From: an uncultured Pelagibacteraceae bacterium
GTDB lineage: Bacteria; Pseudomonadota; Alphaproteobacteria; Pelagibacterales; Pelagibacteraceae
Direction: 5' to 3'
DNA length: 64,000 bases
Assembly (NCBI GenBank): GCA_902569405.1
Contig: CACFTX010000002.1
Location: 88,803-152,802, forward strand
A program made the position numbers and the translations under genes. The notes below the pieces were generated by a model. It did not search any database. It was not told the DNA's origin and saw only the letters and a list, made by a program, of their open reading frames with translations. Position 1 is the stretch's first letter; the number at the start of each line of letters is the position of its first letter. This document shows, piece by piece, positions 28,043 through 37,285 of this stretch.

Positions 28043-28876
28043 ATGGAAGCGAGCCGAGACGATTTCGTCATTGCAATCCGTTCTGCTTTTATTCAAAGAG
28101 GTAACAAACAAAGATTTTCTTTATTTTTTTTATTAATTTTATCAATTATACTTTTAGTTCTAGGAAGATTTAATTTTTCAGCAGTAAATTATCTAACAAT
28201 TTCTGTTAAAGAACTTGTTTATAGATCTTCTTTTATAGTTTCTGTTCCTGAAAATTATTTAATTAATAGCTACATAGATTTAAAAGATCATTTTACTTAT
28301 TATAATCATTACCAAGAATTAAAAAAAAAAAATAAAGAATTAAATTCTAATATTGAAAATAACAAATTTATCATCGCAGAAAATAAAAGGTTAAAAAAAA
28401 TTATCGACGACTATGTAATAGTATCTGATGAGATTGTTGCAAAAGTATTAATAGATAAACAAAGTCCCTTTTTAAGATCGGTAATTATCAATAAGGGCAG
28501 TAAAGATAACATAAAATTAGGAATGGCCGTTTTAGATGGTGATTTTTTGGTTGGAAAAGTAGTTGAGGTAAATTTTACAACAGCAAGAGTTTTATTGCTT
28601 TCTGATTTAAATAGTAAAATTCCAGTTACGATAGAGCCAGAAGGCTATCAATCAATATTGTCAGGCACTGGAAAAAATGATGGAATGATACAGTATACAA
28701 AAGAAGAAATTTTACTAGAAGACGGTTATACAGTTTATACTTCAGGATCTGGAGCTATTTTTAAATCAGGAATACCCATAGGGACAATTCGAGAAAAAAG
28801 AAGAGTAATTTATTTCTCAGATTTTTCTCAGCTTAGATTCGTTAAAATTATAGCTTTTAAAAAAGGTGAAAATTAA
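28043..28876 (+). CDS. mreC: Rod-shape-determining protein MreC
   Basis: A bitopic protein that links MreB to PBP2 in the periplasm. The 277-residue sequence has a short cytoplasmic N-terminus, a membrane helix at about residues 28-46 (LFFLLILSIILLVLGRFNF), a coiled coil (about 85-120, KKNKELNSNIENNKFIIAENKRLKK), and the MreC beta-barrel core with SPFLRSVIINKGSKDNIKLGMAVLDGDFLVGKVVEV and VTIEPEGYQSILSG. Overlaps mreD by 1 base. Confidence 0.93.
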   Translation: MEASRDDFVIAIRSAFIQRGNKQRFSLFFLLILSIILLVLGRFNFSAVNYLTISVKELVYRSSFIVSVPENYLINSYIDLKDHFTYYNHYQELKKKNKELNSNIENNKFIIAENKRLKKIIDDYVIVSDEIVAKVLIDKQSPFLRSVIINKGSKDNIKLGMAVLDGDFLVGKVVEVNFTTARVLLLSDLNSKIPVTIEPEGYQSILSGTGKNDGMIQYTKEEILLEDGYTVYTSGSGAIFKSGIPIGTIREKRRVIYFSDFSQLRFVKIIAFKKGEN

Positions 28877-29397
28877 TGTCTAGATTAGGAAAGGGAAAAT
28901 TTTTAAATAGATTATTAGATCTTGGACCAATTATCTTACTTTATATTTCAGTCTTAAATGAATTGGATTTTAATTATTTAAACTTAACTTATTTTTCATT
29001 TAATTTTCCTTTCATTTTAATTTTTTATTGGAGTTTAAAAAAACCTGAAAATTTAGGTTATGGACTTATATTTGCCGCTGGATTGATCAATGATGTAGTT
29101 GTCGGTTTTCCAATGGGAACGAGTAGTTTTGCATATCTTTTTATTTGTGGATTTGCAGCTTATTTAAGAAATATAACTTTAAGACCAAGTATTCTAAAAG
29201 ATTGGATGTTTTTTTTATTTACAGTTTTAGTAGTGAGCTCTTTAAATTATTCAATATTAGTTTTGTTTTTTGAATATAACATTAACTACTTAAACATTAT
29301 AATAAATATAATTTTTACATTTTTCCTGTACGTAATTTTCGCAAATATATTTCAAATTTATCAAAAATTTATAGCAAGTAGTGAAAAAAATGATTAG
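28876..29397 (+). CDS. mreD: Rod-shape-determining protein MreD
   Basis: A 173-residue polytopic membrane protein between mreC and mrdA. It contains about five hydrophobic helices, including FNFPFILIFYWSLK, LIFAAGLINDVVVGFPMGTSSFAYLFICGFAAYL and IIINIIFTFFLYVIFANIFQ. The GLINDVVVGFPMG segment corresponds to the conserved loop (G-x-x-x-D-x-x-x-G-x-P-x-G) of MreD. MreD assists the MreC-PBP2-RodA machine. Identification rests on that motif plus gene order. Confidence 0.88.
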   Translation: MSRLGKGKFLNRLLDLGPIILLYISVLNELDFNYLNLTYFSFNFPFILIFYWSLKKPENLGYGLIFAAGLINDVVVGFPMGTSSFAYLFICGFAAYLRNITLRPSILKDWMFFLFTVLVVSSLNYSILVLFFEYNINYLNIIINIIFTFFLYVIFANIFQIYQKFIASSEKND

Positions 29398-31366
29398 TGG
29401 CGGCGATACAAGTTTTAGAAAATTAAACACAATTAATAGAAGAATGTTTATTATTTCAGCTGCTAAAGTTGTAGTTTTCACTGGAATTGTAGCAAGACTT
29501 TTTTCTTTACAAATTAATGAAAACAAAAAATATTTAACTTTATCTGATAAAAATCGTCTTAGAGAATGGAAGTTGCCACCAGAACGAGGAGAGTTTTTAG
29601 ATTTTTTTGGAAACACTATAGCAGGCAATCTTAAAGTATACCAACTTCATGTTGTTCCTGAACAAGTTGAAGATTTTAAATATTTAATGATAAGACTTAA
29701 AGACATTTTAGAAATAGATGATAAGCAATTTTCAAAAATAATAAAAAAGAAAGAAAAACAAAAACCTTGGGAAACTTTAGTAGTTTCAGAAAACTTGAGT
29801 TGGGATCAGTTTTCAAAAGTAAACTTCTATTTACATGAACTTGGCGGAGCAAAACCAGTTTTATCTGTAGCAAGAAGTTACCCTCACAAAGAAAACTTCA
29901 CTCATGTCCTAGGTTATGTTGCTCAAGCTAGTGAAAGTGATTTAGCAAATAGTGAAATAATCAGAAAAAATCACGTACCTGGATTAAGAGTAGGAAAAAT
30001 TGGTTTGGAAAAAGCTTTTGAAAATGATTTGATTGGATCTAATGGAATACAAAGATACGAAGTTAATGCGTATGGAAAAAGAATAAATCAAATAGATTAT
30101 TTAGAAGGCAAAAAAGGAAAAAATCTAAGATTAACTATTGATACCGAGGTTCAAAAACTTGCCAATGAATTGTTAGTAGGAAAATCTGGATCAATAAGCG
30201 TTATGGATATTTATACAGGGGATGTAATAGCTATGCATTCATCGCCATCCTTTGATCCAAATTTATTTTTATATGGCATTAGCCACAAAGACTGGCAAGA
30301 TATTAGAGAAAATCCTTTAAAACCTTTAATTAATAAAACAGTTGCGGGACTATATTCCCCAGGTTCAACTATTAAACCTTTGGTAGCTTTGTCGGCACTA
30401 GAAAATGATGTTATTTCTCCTAAATTTATAGTTCGATGCACAGGAAAAATGGAAATGTATGGTCAAACTTATCACTGTTGGAAGAAAAAAGGCCATGGAT
30501 TTATGAATTTAAGAGATGCGATAAAACAATCATGTGACACTTATTTTTATGAGGCAGCAAGAAAATTAGGTGTGGACCGGTTGAATAAAACTGGATTAAA
30601 ATTTGGCTTGGGTGAAAAAGTTTTTGGTAAAACATTTATTGATGAAAAAAAAGGTCTAGTGCCAAGTACTCAATGGAAAAAAGACAATCTTGGTTTTGGA
30701 TGGGTTTTGGGAGAAACGTTAATCACAGGTATTGGACAAGGATACATTCAAACAACACCATTACAGTTATGTTTGATGACTGCTCAATTGGCAAATGGAG
30801 GTTATAAAATTTATCCGAGAATTAGAGTTGAAAAAAACCAAGATACAGCTGAACAAATAAAAGCAAAAATGATTAAAACAGCTATAGAAAAAAAAGAAAA
30901 TGAAAACTCAACCATTTCTCCAATTAGAAGAGCACAAGACTTTTTAAACATTGGGCAAAAGGAACATACTGTACTTTATAGAAATTCTGAGAATATTAAG
31001 TTTGTTTTAGAAGCAATGTGGGGTTCTACCAATGAAGTAAGAGGAACTTCTTTTGGATCTAGAATAGACGACAAAAAATATCAATTTGCCGGAAAAACTG
31101 GAACATCACAGGTAAAAAAGATAAGTGAAAGACACAGAGAATTAGAATTAAAAGCAAAAGACGTTCCTTACGAAGAAAGAGATCATGCGCTATATATTGC
31201 TTTTGGTCCTTATAAAAATCCACGCTATGCGCTTAGTATTATTGTTGAACATGGTGGATCTGGAAGTACAACTGCTGCACCGATGGCAAAAAAATTATTT
31301 AAATTAATAATAGATCGCCATGAAGAAAGAGAAAAAATTATAAAACAAAACTTAACAATTTCATAA
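29390..31366 (+). CDS. mrdA: Penicillin-binding protein 2 (elongasome transpeptidase)
   Basis: Class B PBP that cross-links peptidoglycan during elongation. After an N-terminal membrane helix (FIISAAKVVVFTGIVARLFSLQI) come the pedestal motifs RLREWKLPPERGEFLDFFGN and VLGYVAQASESD, then the transpeptidase domain: catalytic serine in YSPGSTIKPLVALSALE (about residue 323), SxN variant KQSCDTYFYEAA, and KTG box GKTGTSQVKK. I prefer the ATG at 29390 over the GTG at 29381; both overlap the mreD stop. Length is about 658 residues, normal for PBP2. Confidence 0.95.
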   Translation: MISGGDTSFRKLNTINRRMFIISAAKVVVFTGIVARLFSLQINENKKYLTLSDKNRLREWKLPPERGEFLDFFGNTIAGNLKVYQLHVVPEQVEDFKYLMIRLKDILEIDDKQFSKIIKKKEKQKPWETLVVSENLSWDQFSKVNFYLHELGGAKPVLSVARSYPHKENFTHVLGYVAQASESDLANSEIIRKNHVPGLRVGKIGLEKAFENDLIGSNGIQRYEVNAYGKRINQIDYLEGKKGKNLRLTIDTEVQKLANELLVGKSGSISVMDIYTGDVIAMHSSPSFDPNLFLYGISHKDWQDIRENPLKPLINKTVAGLYSPGSTIKPLVALSALENDVISPKFIVRCTGKMEMYGQTYHCWKKKGHGFMNLRDAIKQSCDTYFYEAARKLGVDRLNKTGLKFGLGEKVFGKTFIDEKKGLVPSTQWKKDNLGFGWVLGETLITGIGQGYIQTTPLQLCLMTAQLANGGYKIYPRIRVEKNQDTAEQIKAKMIKTAIEKKENENSTISPIRRAQDFLNIGQKEHTVLYRNSENIKFVLEAMWGSTNEVRGTSFGSRIDDKKYQFAGKTGTSQVKKISERHRELELKAKDVPYEERDHALYIAFGPYKNPRYALSIIVEHGGSGSTTAAPMAKKLFKLIIDRHEEREKIIKQNLTIS

Positions 31367-32491
31367 ATGTTTCAAAGAAGAACAATAACAAACCAATTAA
31401 CATTTTTTCAAAAATTAAGATCTTTTGACTTTATATTAATGGGATGCATTTTTATAATTGGAATAATTAGTTGTTATTCAATGTACTCGACTGATGGCGG
31501 TGAATTATTGTACCATAGCAAAAGTCATATAGTTAGATTTTTTGTTTTTTTTGTAATGATGATAGTTTTATCCTTTTTTAATGTTAAATTTTGGCACTCA
31601 ACTGGTTATTTATTTTATATTATTGTTTTAGGATTTTTAATATGGGCTTCATTTTATGGAATAACAGCTTCTGGTTCTCAACGTTGGATTAATTTGTATT
31701 TTATTAATTTACAGCCCTCTGAATTAATGAAAATTGCAATTATAGTTTGTTTTGCAAAATATTATCACAGAACCCAAGTTAGTGATGTAAATAGTTTTAA
31801 AAATTTATTGTTACCAATTGCAATATTAATTATTCCAATAGTATTAGTAATATCTCAACCAGATTTAGGAACTTCAATTTTAATTGCTCTAAGCGGTTTA
31901 GTTGTTTTATGGCTTGCGGGATTAAATATAAAATATTTTATTTATTCTTCTCTAATTTTTATAATTTCAATGCCTTTTGTAATTGCATTTTTAGAACCGT
32001 ATCAAAAATTAAGAATATTAACTTTTTTTAACCCAGATAAAGATCCACTAGGTGCCGGATATCAAATTATCCAATCAAAAATTGCAATAGGTTCAGGAGG
32101 TTTAACAGGCAAAGGTTTTTTAAGAGGAACACAAAGTTATTTAGATTTTTTACCAGAAAAACATACTGATTTTATTTTTACGCTATTTTCTGAAGAACAT
32201 GGATTTACTGGTTCATTACTTCTATTAATTTTGTATGCAATTATGATTTTTAGAATTTTAAGAATAGGTGCATTAACTAGAAGTTATTTTGCAAAACTTT
32301 ATTGTTTTAGTTTTGCATCAGCTATATTTATTTATATTGCTGTTAATATGAGTATGGTTTTAGGACTTTTACCTATTGTTGGTTCTCCACTACCAATTAT
32401 GTCTTACGGGGGATCATCTATGCTTGCAACCATGATCGGCTTTAGTATTGTGATGAGTGCAAAGATATATAATAAACAAGTAATCTCATAA
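31367..32491 (+). CDS. rodA: RodA, SEDS peptidoglycan glycosyltransferase
   Basis: RodA polymerises glycan strands with PBP2. The 374-residue protein has about ten membrane helices and SEDS hallmarks: GSQRWINLYFINLQPSELMKIAIIV, the extracellular loop segment SQPDLGTSILIALSGL with the catalytic aspartate, AIGSGGLTGKGFLRGTQ, FLPEKHTDFIFTLFSEEHGF, and the C-terminal GSPLPIMSYGGSSMLATM. It begins directly after the mrdA stop and ends the elongasome operon. A 116-base spacer separates it from pilT. Confidence 0.96.
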   Translation: MFQRRTITNQLTFFQKLRSFDFILMGCIFIIGIISCYSMYSTDGGELLYHSKSHIVRFFVFFVMMIVLSFFNVKFWHSTGYLFYIIVLGFLIWASFYGITASGSQRWINLYFINLQPSELMKIAIIVCFAKYYHRTQVSDVNSFKNLLLPIAILIIPIVLVISQPDLGTSILIALSGLVVLWLAGLNIKYFIYSSLIFIISMPFVIAFLEPYQKLRILTFFNPDKDPLGAGYQIIQSKIAIGSGGLTGKGFLRGTQSYLDFLPEKHTDFIFTLFSEEHGFTGSLLLLILYAIMIFRILRIGALTRSYFAKLYCFSFASAIFIYIAVNMSMVLGLLPIVGSPLPIMSYGGSSMLATMIGFSIVMSAKIYNKQVIS

Positions 32492-32607
32492 ATTTTTTCA
32501 ACCTACAAACGTAAAGATTAAAGAAAAACCAATATTTTAGAGACTATTTTGGGTTTATTCTTCAGTTTATTCATTGTTATTTAGTGTTTATTATATAAAA
32601 AAATCAA

Positions 32608-33621
32608 ATGTTTGAAAAATTAGAAGAATTAGCAAAAAACAATAAGAAGATATCTGACTTCCATATTAGATCTGGGTCACCACTTGGTTATAGGCAAACT
32701 GGAGAAATATATAAAGTAAAAGAAGTAATTGTTAAGGCACAAGATCTTCAAGATCTTATATCTACCAACTGTAACGAGGTAGAATCAAAAAGATTTCAAG
32801 AAACTCATGAATTAGATTCATCAGTAACTTTAAGTGGACTAAGATTTAGGGCAAATTTCTATAAAACTATTAATGGCCCAGCGGCTGTTCTTAGAAGAGT
32901 TGAAACTGTAATGCCAGAAATGGCACAATTTGATTTGCCGCAAGTTCTTTATGATATTATTGATATGCACAAAGGACTAGTTTTAGTAACCGGACCAACG
33001 GGTTCTGGAAAATCAACAACTCTTGCTGCAATTGTTAATGAGATAAATAAAACAAGAACCTCAAACATAATTACAGTTGAAGATCCAGTTGAATTTATTC
33101 ATAAAGATATAAAAAGTATTGTGTCTCATAGGGAAGTTGGAAAACAAACAAAAAGTTTCGCGAGTGCTTTGAAAGCTGCGCTAAGGGAAGACCCAGATGT
33201 TATACTTGTTGGTGAGATGAGAGATTTAGAAACGGTTGGACTTGCACTAACAGCGGCAGAAACTGGTCACTTAGTTTTTGGAACACTACATACAAGTGGT
33301 GCCCCAAGTACAATTAATAGAATTATAGATGTGTTTCCTCCAGAACAACAAGCACAAATACGTGCACAAATTTCAACATCTTTAAAGATGGTTGTAACAC
33401 AAAGATTACTTAAAACTAAAGACGGCCAAGGTCGTGTCGGTGCTTTTGAAGTGATGAAGTGTACTGCTCCTATTCAAAACTTAATTAGAGAATCTAAAAT
33501 TCATCAAATCCCCAGCATCATGCAGACTGCAGTTAAAGATGGTATGATAACCATGACTAAGTCATTAGAGGAACTTGTAAAAGCAGGTAAAATAGATGCG
33601 AGCGCAGGAAAAGAACATTAA
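32608..33621 (+). CDS. pilT: Type IV pilus retraction ATPase PilT
   Basis: Hexameric motor that depolymerises the pilus, driving twitching and DNA pull-in. The 337-residue protein has the PilT N-terminal PAS-like part (DFHIRSGSPLGYRQTGEI), Walker A VTGPTGSGKSTTLAAIVNEIN (about residues 128-148), Asp box IITVEDPVEF, Walker B ALREDPDVILVGEMRDLETV, His box GHLVFGTLHTSGAPSTINRIID, and the C-terminal APIQNLIRESKIHQI, the PilT-specific AIRNLIRE-type motif that separates it from PilB. The spacer upstream has a TATAAA-like -10, so it likely starts a new transcript, and its end overlaps the first minor pilin by 26 bases. Confidence 0.95.
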   Translation: MFEKLEELAKNNKKISDFHIRSGSPLGYRQTGEIYKVKEVIVKAQDLQDLISTNCNEVESKRFQETHELDSSVTLSGLRFRANFYKTINGPAAVLRRVETVMPEMAQFDLPQVLYDIIDMHKGLVLVTGPTGSGKSTTLAAIVNEINKTRTSNIITVEDPVEFIHKDIKSIVSHREVGKQTKSFASALKAALREDPDVILVGEMRDLETVGLALTAAETGHLVFGTLHTSGAPSTINRIIDVFPPEQQAQIRAQISTSLKMVVTQRLLKTKDGQGRVGAFEVMKCTAPIQNLIRESKIHQIPSIMQTAVKDGMITMTKSLEELVKAGKIDASAGKEH

Positions 33622-34300
33622 AGGTTTTAACATACTTGAAGTTGTAGTTGTTCTTGTTATAGTTGGAGTTATTTCAGCTGCAGCATATCCTAAATTTTCT
33701 GACTGGAAAAAAAAAAGAGAAATTAGAGACACTGCTTTGAAGGTAAAAAGTTTAATGTTAGGAATAAATGCTCAAGTCCAAAGAGGATTGTATTCATTTG
33801 TTCAAGTTTATGTGAATGTTGAAGACACAGAAATAACTTTTACATCAAAAGGAATGAAATCAGATACACTCAATAAAAAAATAAATGATGGCGACCATGT
33901 TTGGAATACAGATTCTTCAACAAGGTGTAATATTTCAAGCGCTACTTATTGGGATGACGATGGAGCAGTTGATAATAAATTAGAAGTACAGACACTTGTG
34001 ATAGACAGACAAAATATTACCACTAATTTTGAAGGAGAAGCTGCTGTATGTTTTTCTAAAAACGCAAGATGGTATAGCGGAGCAGGTAATTTTGTAAGTG
34101 GTACAGGGTCATCTATGGTTGTAGATGGAACAATGTTTTTATGTATAAGACCTACAGATGTTAACTTCTGTGCTGTAGATGAAAGTACTGGGAACCCAAC
34201 TATAGTTGTAGAAAATTTATACTCAGTTGATTGGACGAGATTTGGAGATGTAACTTTAGACAAGTGGAGTTCAATATCTAACGAGTGGGTATCACAATAA
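33596..34300 (+). CDS. Minor pilin with GspH/FimT-like N-terminus
   Basis: A type IV prepilin: short leader ending in Gly, then FNILEVVVVLVIVGVISAAAYPKFSDW, with Phe at +1 and Glu at +5 of the mature protein and the conserved hydrophobic alpha-1 spine. The 234-residue size and the position as first of four prepilins suggest FimU/FimT/GspH-type, a component of the pilus tip complex. The C-terminal head contains several cysteines (CFSKNARW, CIRPTDVNFC) that may form disulfides. The ATG lies within the end of pilT. The exact orthologue cannot be assigned. Confidence 0.85.
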   Translation: MRAQEKNIKGFNILEVVVVLVIVGVISAAAYPKFSDWKKKREIRDTALKVKSLMLGINAQVQRGLYSFVQVYVNVEDTEITFTSKGMKSDTLNKKINDGDHVWNTDSSTRCNISSATYWDDDGAVDNKLEVQTLVIDRQNITTNFEGEAAVCFSKNARWYSGAGNFVSGTGSSMVVDGTMFLCIRPTDVNFCAVDESTGNPTIVVENLYSVDWTRFGDVTLDKWSSISNEWVSQ

Positions 34301-34304
34301 TTAA

Positions 34305-34994
34305 ATGACAAAAAAAATTAAAAATATTTTAGGACTAACAATTTTAGAAGCGCTGATCTCAACAGCGATAGTGGGAATTGGCTTTGTTGCAATACTTCAG
34401 ATGGTAAATTATTCAGTTCAATCAATTGATACTTCAGGAGAAAGAACTAAGGCGAATTATCTAGTAAGCATGATGGCAGAAGACGTTATTGGCCATAGAG
34501 ATAGCATCTATGGTGTAAACACCAACACACAGGATGTTGTTATGAATGTTGATGGAACTATTACAATTGAGGGTGTAGAGAGACCAGACGCAAGAAGGTT
34601 TTCAGATCATTTAGCAGGACAAGAATTTACAGCAAGATGTGGTGGACCAGCAGCTGTAGCTATTGACGCAACAGGAGATCCAGATGCCACACCTCCTCCC
34701 ACAAACGATCCAACAAAAAGTATTTATGAAACTGAATTTGTTGATGCCCCTTCCAATAAAGAGGAAAAGTGGATGAGAATATTTTCTGAAAATCGATATT
34801 TGAAATGCAAAGGAGAAAAAGATGTAAAGAAAATGAAAGTTTATAAAATATGTAGGTGGCCAGGTGTATGCCCGTATCAGGACAATTCAATTACAGATGA
34901 TGGAATGTACATTGGTAGAGTTCAAATTAACTTAAATGACGGCAGAAAAAGAAAATTTTTATATTTTCAAACTGATTACAAAATTAGAAAATGA
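34305..34994 (+). CDS. pilV: PilV-like minor pilin
   Basis: A 229-residue prepilin with cleavage context NILG-LTILEALISTAIVGIGFVAILQMVNYS. Glu is kept at mature +5, but the +1 residue is Leu instead of the usual Phe, which can slow N-methylation but is tolerated in some pilins. Position between the FimU-like and PilW-like genes and the EALIS/VGI pattern fit PilV. The head has an acidic and proline-rich stretch (GDPDATPPPTNDP) and four or more cysteines. Overlaps pilW by 4 bases (ATGA). Confidence 0.8.
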   Translation: MTKKIKNILGLTILEALISTAIVGIGFVAILQMVNYSVQSIDTSGERTKANYLVSMMAEDVIGHRDSIYGVNTNTQDVVMNVDGTITIEGVERPDARRFSDHLAGQEFTARCGGPAAVAIDATGDPDATPPPTNDPTKSIYETEFVDAPSNKEEKWMRIFSENRYLKCKGEKDVKKMKVYKICRWPGVCPYQDNSITDDGMYIGRVQINLNDGRKRKFLYFQTDYKIRK

Positions 34995-35905
34995 TGAAAA
35001 AAAGCTATTTAAAAAATATTTTAGGTTTTACTTTAATTGAGGTGCTTATAGGTGTTGTGATTTCTTCAATTATGATGGCCGCAATGTATACTACTTATAG
35101 CGTTGTCAACAAAAGTTTTTCCCAAGTTACAGACCGTGCAAAAATTAGCCGATCAGGAAGAGACATAGTAGAAATGATGATGAGGGATGTAAGGATGGCA
35201 GGTTTTAAATATAGACTTGGAACAAATACACTAGACTTTCCAAAAACGAGTTACTTACAATTTTTAGGTGGAGATACCACTATTGCTTTAAGTCATGATC
35301 CTATAATAATAGAAAAAAATGCGCCGTTGGGTTTTTCTATAGCTGGAGCAACCGATCCAACTCCTAAGCATAACGATGATGATAAGTGCTGTGATAGAAT
35401 ACATATTGTCTATGATGATTTTAATCAAAATGATGCAACTCAACCTTATAAGAGATATAAGATCACTTACTATGCGGAACCAGTAGATGATGGGGGAGAC
35501 AAAAGGTATGCAGCATACAAAACTGTGCAAAGCTGGATACAAGGTTTAGATGCAGCAAGTGGATCATGGGTAAGTGATTGTTCTGAATGTTATGTTGGGC
35601 AAAAAATTCGTGATCATGTAGTTGATATGGAATTTATACCGCTTGATGCAGCAGGAAGAAAAATTTCCCCTATTCCAAAACCGGGATCTGACGAAGCAGC
35701 TAGAATTAATCTTTACAAAATAAGAGCAGTTGATGTGAGGTTAACGTTTAGATCAAAAAAAGAATTTTTTAGATTTGGTGCAAACGCTAGCGCTCCAAGA
35801 TTAGTAAAAGGACTTGGAGATAGATCGCAGGCATTTTTTGACAAATATTTAAGAGACTCTGTTGTTGTTACAATTCACACAAGAAACATTGGGAGTGGAA
35901 TATAA
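34991..35905 (+). CDS. pilW: PilW-like minor pilin
   Basis: A 304-residue prepilin with leader ...NILG then FTLIEVLIGVVISSIMMAAMYTTYSVVNKSF, and RSGRDIVEMMMRDVRMAGFKYRLG, the helix-to-head junction typical of PilW/GspJ-type minor pilins. The length is in the PilW range. Cysteines cluster at DDDKCCDRIHIVYDD and WVSDCSECYVG. The acidic DDDK region could bind a cation. It forms part of the tip-initiating complex with PilV, PilX and PilY1. Confidence 0.85.
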   Translation: MMKKSYLKNILGFTLIEVLIGVVISSIMMAAMYTTYSVVNKSFSQVTDRAKISRSGRDIVEMMMRDVRMAGFKYRLGTNTLDFPKTSYLQFLGGDTTIALSHDPIIIEKNAPLGFSIAGATDPTPKHNDDDKCCDRIHIVYDDFNQNDATQPYKRYKITYYAEPVDDGGDKRYAAYKTVQSWIQGLDAASGSWVSDCSECYVGQKIRDHVVDMEFIPLDAAGRKISPIPKPGSDEAARINLYKIRAVDVRLTFRSKKEFFRFGANASAPRLVKGLGDRSQAFFDKYLRDSVVVTIHTRNIGSGI

Positions 35906-35908
35906 ATC

Positions 35909-36673
35909 ATGAAACATAGAAATGAAAAAGGTTTTGCTTTAGTCATGTCTCTTGTTCTTCTTATGGTAATGTCATTAATGGGAGGAGCTTTAATTGTAAT
36001 TTCTTCAACGGATCATCAAAGTAATAATTCAAGTGATGAATACCAACAAGCTTTCTATGTAGCTGAGACTGCATTATTAGAAGCTGAAAAAAGTGTAGTA
36101 AATAAAATGATGGGGCCGTGGGTGCAGGTTGATACAGAATTTCAAACAAAACCTACAGGTATGACTTCAGGTGAAGAAGCAGAATGGGATAGTATGGTAG
36201 AAAACATTACAAATGCAGCAGTTGGAGGTTTGGCAAGAAATACAGATAAGAGAGATTTACCAACAAACTTAATTGCTGCTTCGGACACACCTTGTTTCAA
36301 CAGCTTTAGAAACATAAACAAAGCTGGTTTTTTGGTAACTGAACATCAAGTAAATAAAAATTTTGGAACTTTAATTCAGGCTGTCTTTACAGATGGTAAT
36401 CTTGATACCTTAGCATCAACCGAAATGATTACAAAAGAACAAGAGTATATGGCAAGGTTTAGATACGAATATTTTATAGCAAATATTGGTCCAGCAGAAT
36501 ATAGAGGCCCTGGTTCGAGTTTAAAAAAAACATCAACAAACTCTCAAACTTCTGGAACAGCATATAAAATTTATGGCTGTGGCTATATGATGTCAAGTGG
36601 TGCTGCGGCCGATGAGTTTGATGATCCAGATATACTAGTTCCACTAGAAACTGTGATTGTTTTATCAAATTAG
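35909..36673 (+). CDS. pilX: PilX-like minor pilin
   Basis: A 254-residue protein whose N-terminus, EKGFALVMSLVLLMVMSLMGGALIVISSTDHQSNN, is characteristic of PilX: cleavage after Gly, Phe at +1, and no Glu at +5 (Val/Met instead), as in PilX/GspK-type pilins that cap the fibre. YVAETALLEAEKSV matches the PilX junction. The GspK-like absence of Glu+5 supports a tip location. It precedes pilY1 as in other bacteria, with a tiny ORF and one unknown gene in between. Confidence 0.85.
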   Translation: MKHRNEKGFALVMSLVLLMVMSLMGGALIVISSTDHQSNNSSDEYQQAFYVAETALLEAEKSVVNKMMGPWVQVDTEFQTKPTGMTSGEEAEWDSMVENITNAAVGGLARNTDKRDLPTNLIAASDTPCFNSFRNINKAGFLVTEHQVNKNFGTLIQAVFTDGNLDTLASTEMITKEQEYMARFRYEYFIANIGPAEYRGPGSSLKKTSTNSQTSGTAYKIYGCGYMMSSGAAADEFDDPDILVPLETVIVLSN

Positions 36674-36674
36674 A

Positions 36675-36749
36675 ATGCCCAGAATAGACATAAAATTTGA
36701 AGAAGAAGCTTTAAAAACAATAATGACATTTTATAATATAAAAAAATGA
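36675..36749 (+). CDS. Possible 24-residue ORF bridging pilX and the next gene
   Basis: An ATG 1 base after the pilX stop opens MPRIDIKFEEEALKTIMTFYNIKK, whose TGA overlaps the following ATG (ATGA). The whole spacer is thus open and coupled to both neighbours, as expected for a translated mini-gene or for a relay of ribosomes. No ribosome site stands out. It could equally be a chance ORF in a 72-base spacer. Confidence 0.3.
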   Translation: MPRIDIKFEEEALKTIMTFYNIKK

Positions 36750-37282
36750 AAAATTTTCTAAAATCAATGGTGTTAATTTTGACATTAGTCTTATTTAGCA
36801 AAAGTGCCTATTCTTGTGATGCATTAAAAAATGTTAAGTTAGGTGAAGATTTTTCAAAATCTTCAGAAGTATTAGATTTTATCGATGTCCATCTTCCAGA
36901 AAATTATGAGGATGGTGCAACTGCAGTTTACGAAGCCAGTACAGCTGATTACTGCCCTGACATGGGACTTGATAATACGACATTAAAAGTTTTTATCTAT
37001 GATTCAAAAATAGCAGGCATGAGAATAGAAACATGGGATCTTGAAGTTCAAAAACTTGAAATCTATAAATTTGTGAAAAACTATTATGGCAATATAGGCA
37101 AAGAGCCAAAAAAAAATTGGACAGGTTATAAAGATGTAAGTAGTGGTGGTAATAAATTATTTTATGCAAGAATGAAAGACAGCAATGGAGTTGTTGATGG
37201 AATTATAGAAACTTTTGATATTTCAACTCAAGAATTAATAAATTATACTATATCGGAAGATATAGTTGAGGTTGGGGAATAA
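36746..37282 (+). CDS. Secreted hypothetical protein in the pilX-pilY1 interval
   Basis: A 178-residue protein with a signal peptide (MKNFLKSMVLILTLVLFSKSAYS, cleavage near S-CDALKN). The mature protein is acidic, about 155 residues, with cysteines at the new N-terminus (CDALKN) and in ADYCPDMG that could pair, and a mixed alpha/beta look (LKVFIYDSKIAGMRIETWDLEVQKLEIYKFVKNYYG). I do not recognise the family. Its place between pilX and pilY1 in the same operon suggests a periplasmic accessory or a PilY1 partner. The alternative, cleavage further upstream as a lipoprotein, is less likely because the lipobox would be S-A-Y-S-C, which is imperfect. Confidence 0.7.
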   Translation: MKNFLKSMVLILTLVLFSKSAYSCDALKNVKLGEDFSKSSEVLDFIDVHLPENYEDGATAVYEASTADYCPDMGLDNTTLKVFIYDSKIAGMRIETWDLEVQKLEIYKFVKNYYGNIGKEPKKNWTGYKDVSSGGNKLFYARMKDSNGVVDGIIETFDISTQELINYTISEDIVEVGE

Positions 37283-37285
37283 TTT

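Noticed and set aside
34660-34890. Minus-strand ORF overlapping the PilV-like gene
   Set aside because: Shadow of a real prepilin gene with a clear signal and operon position.
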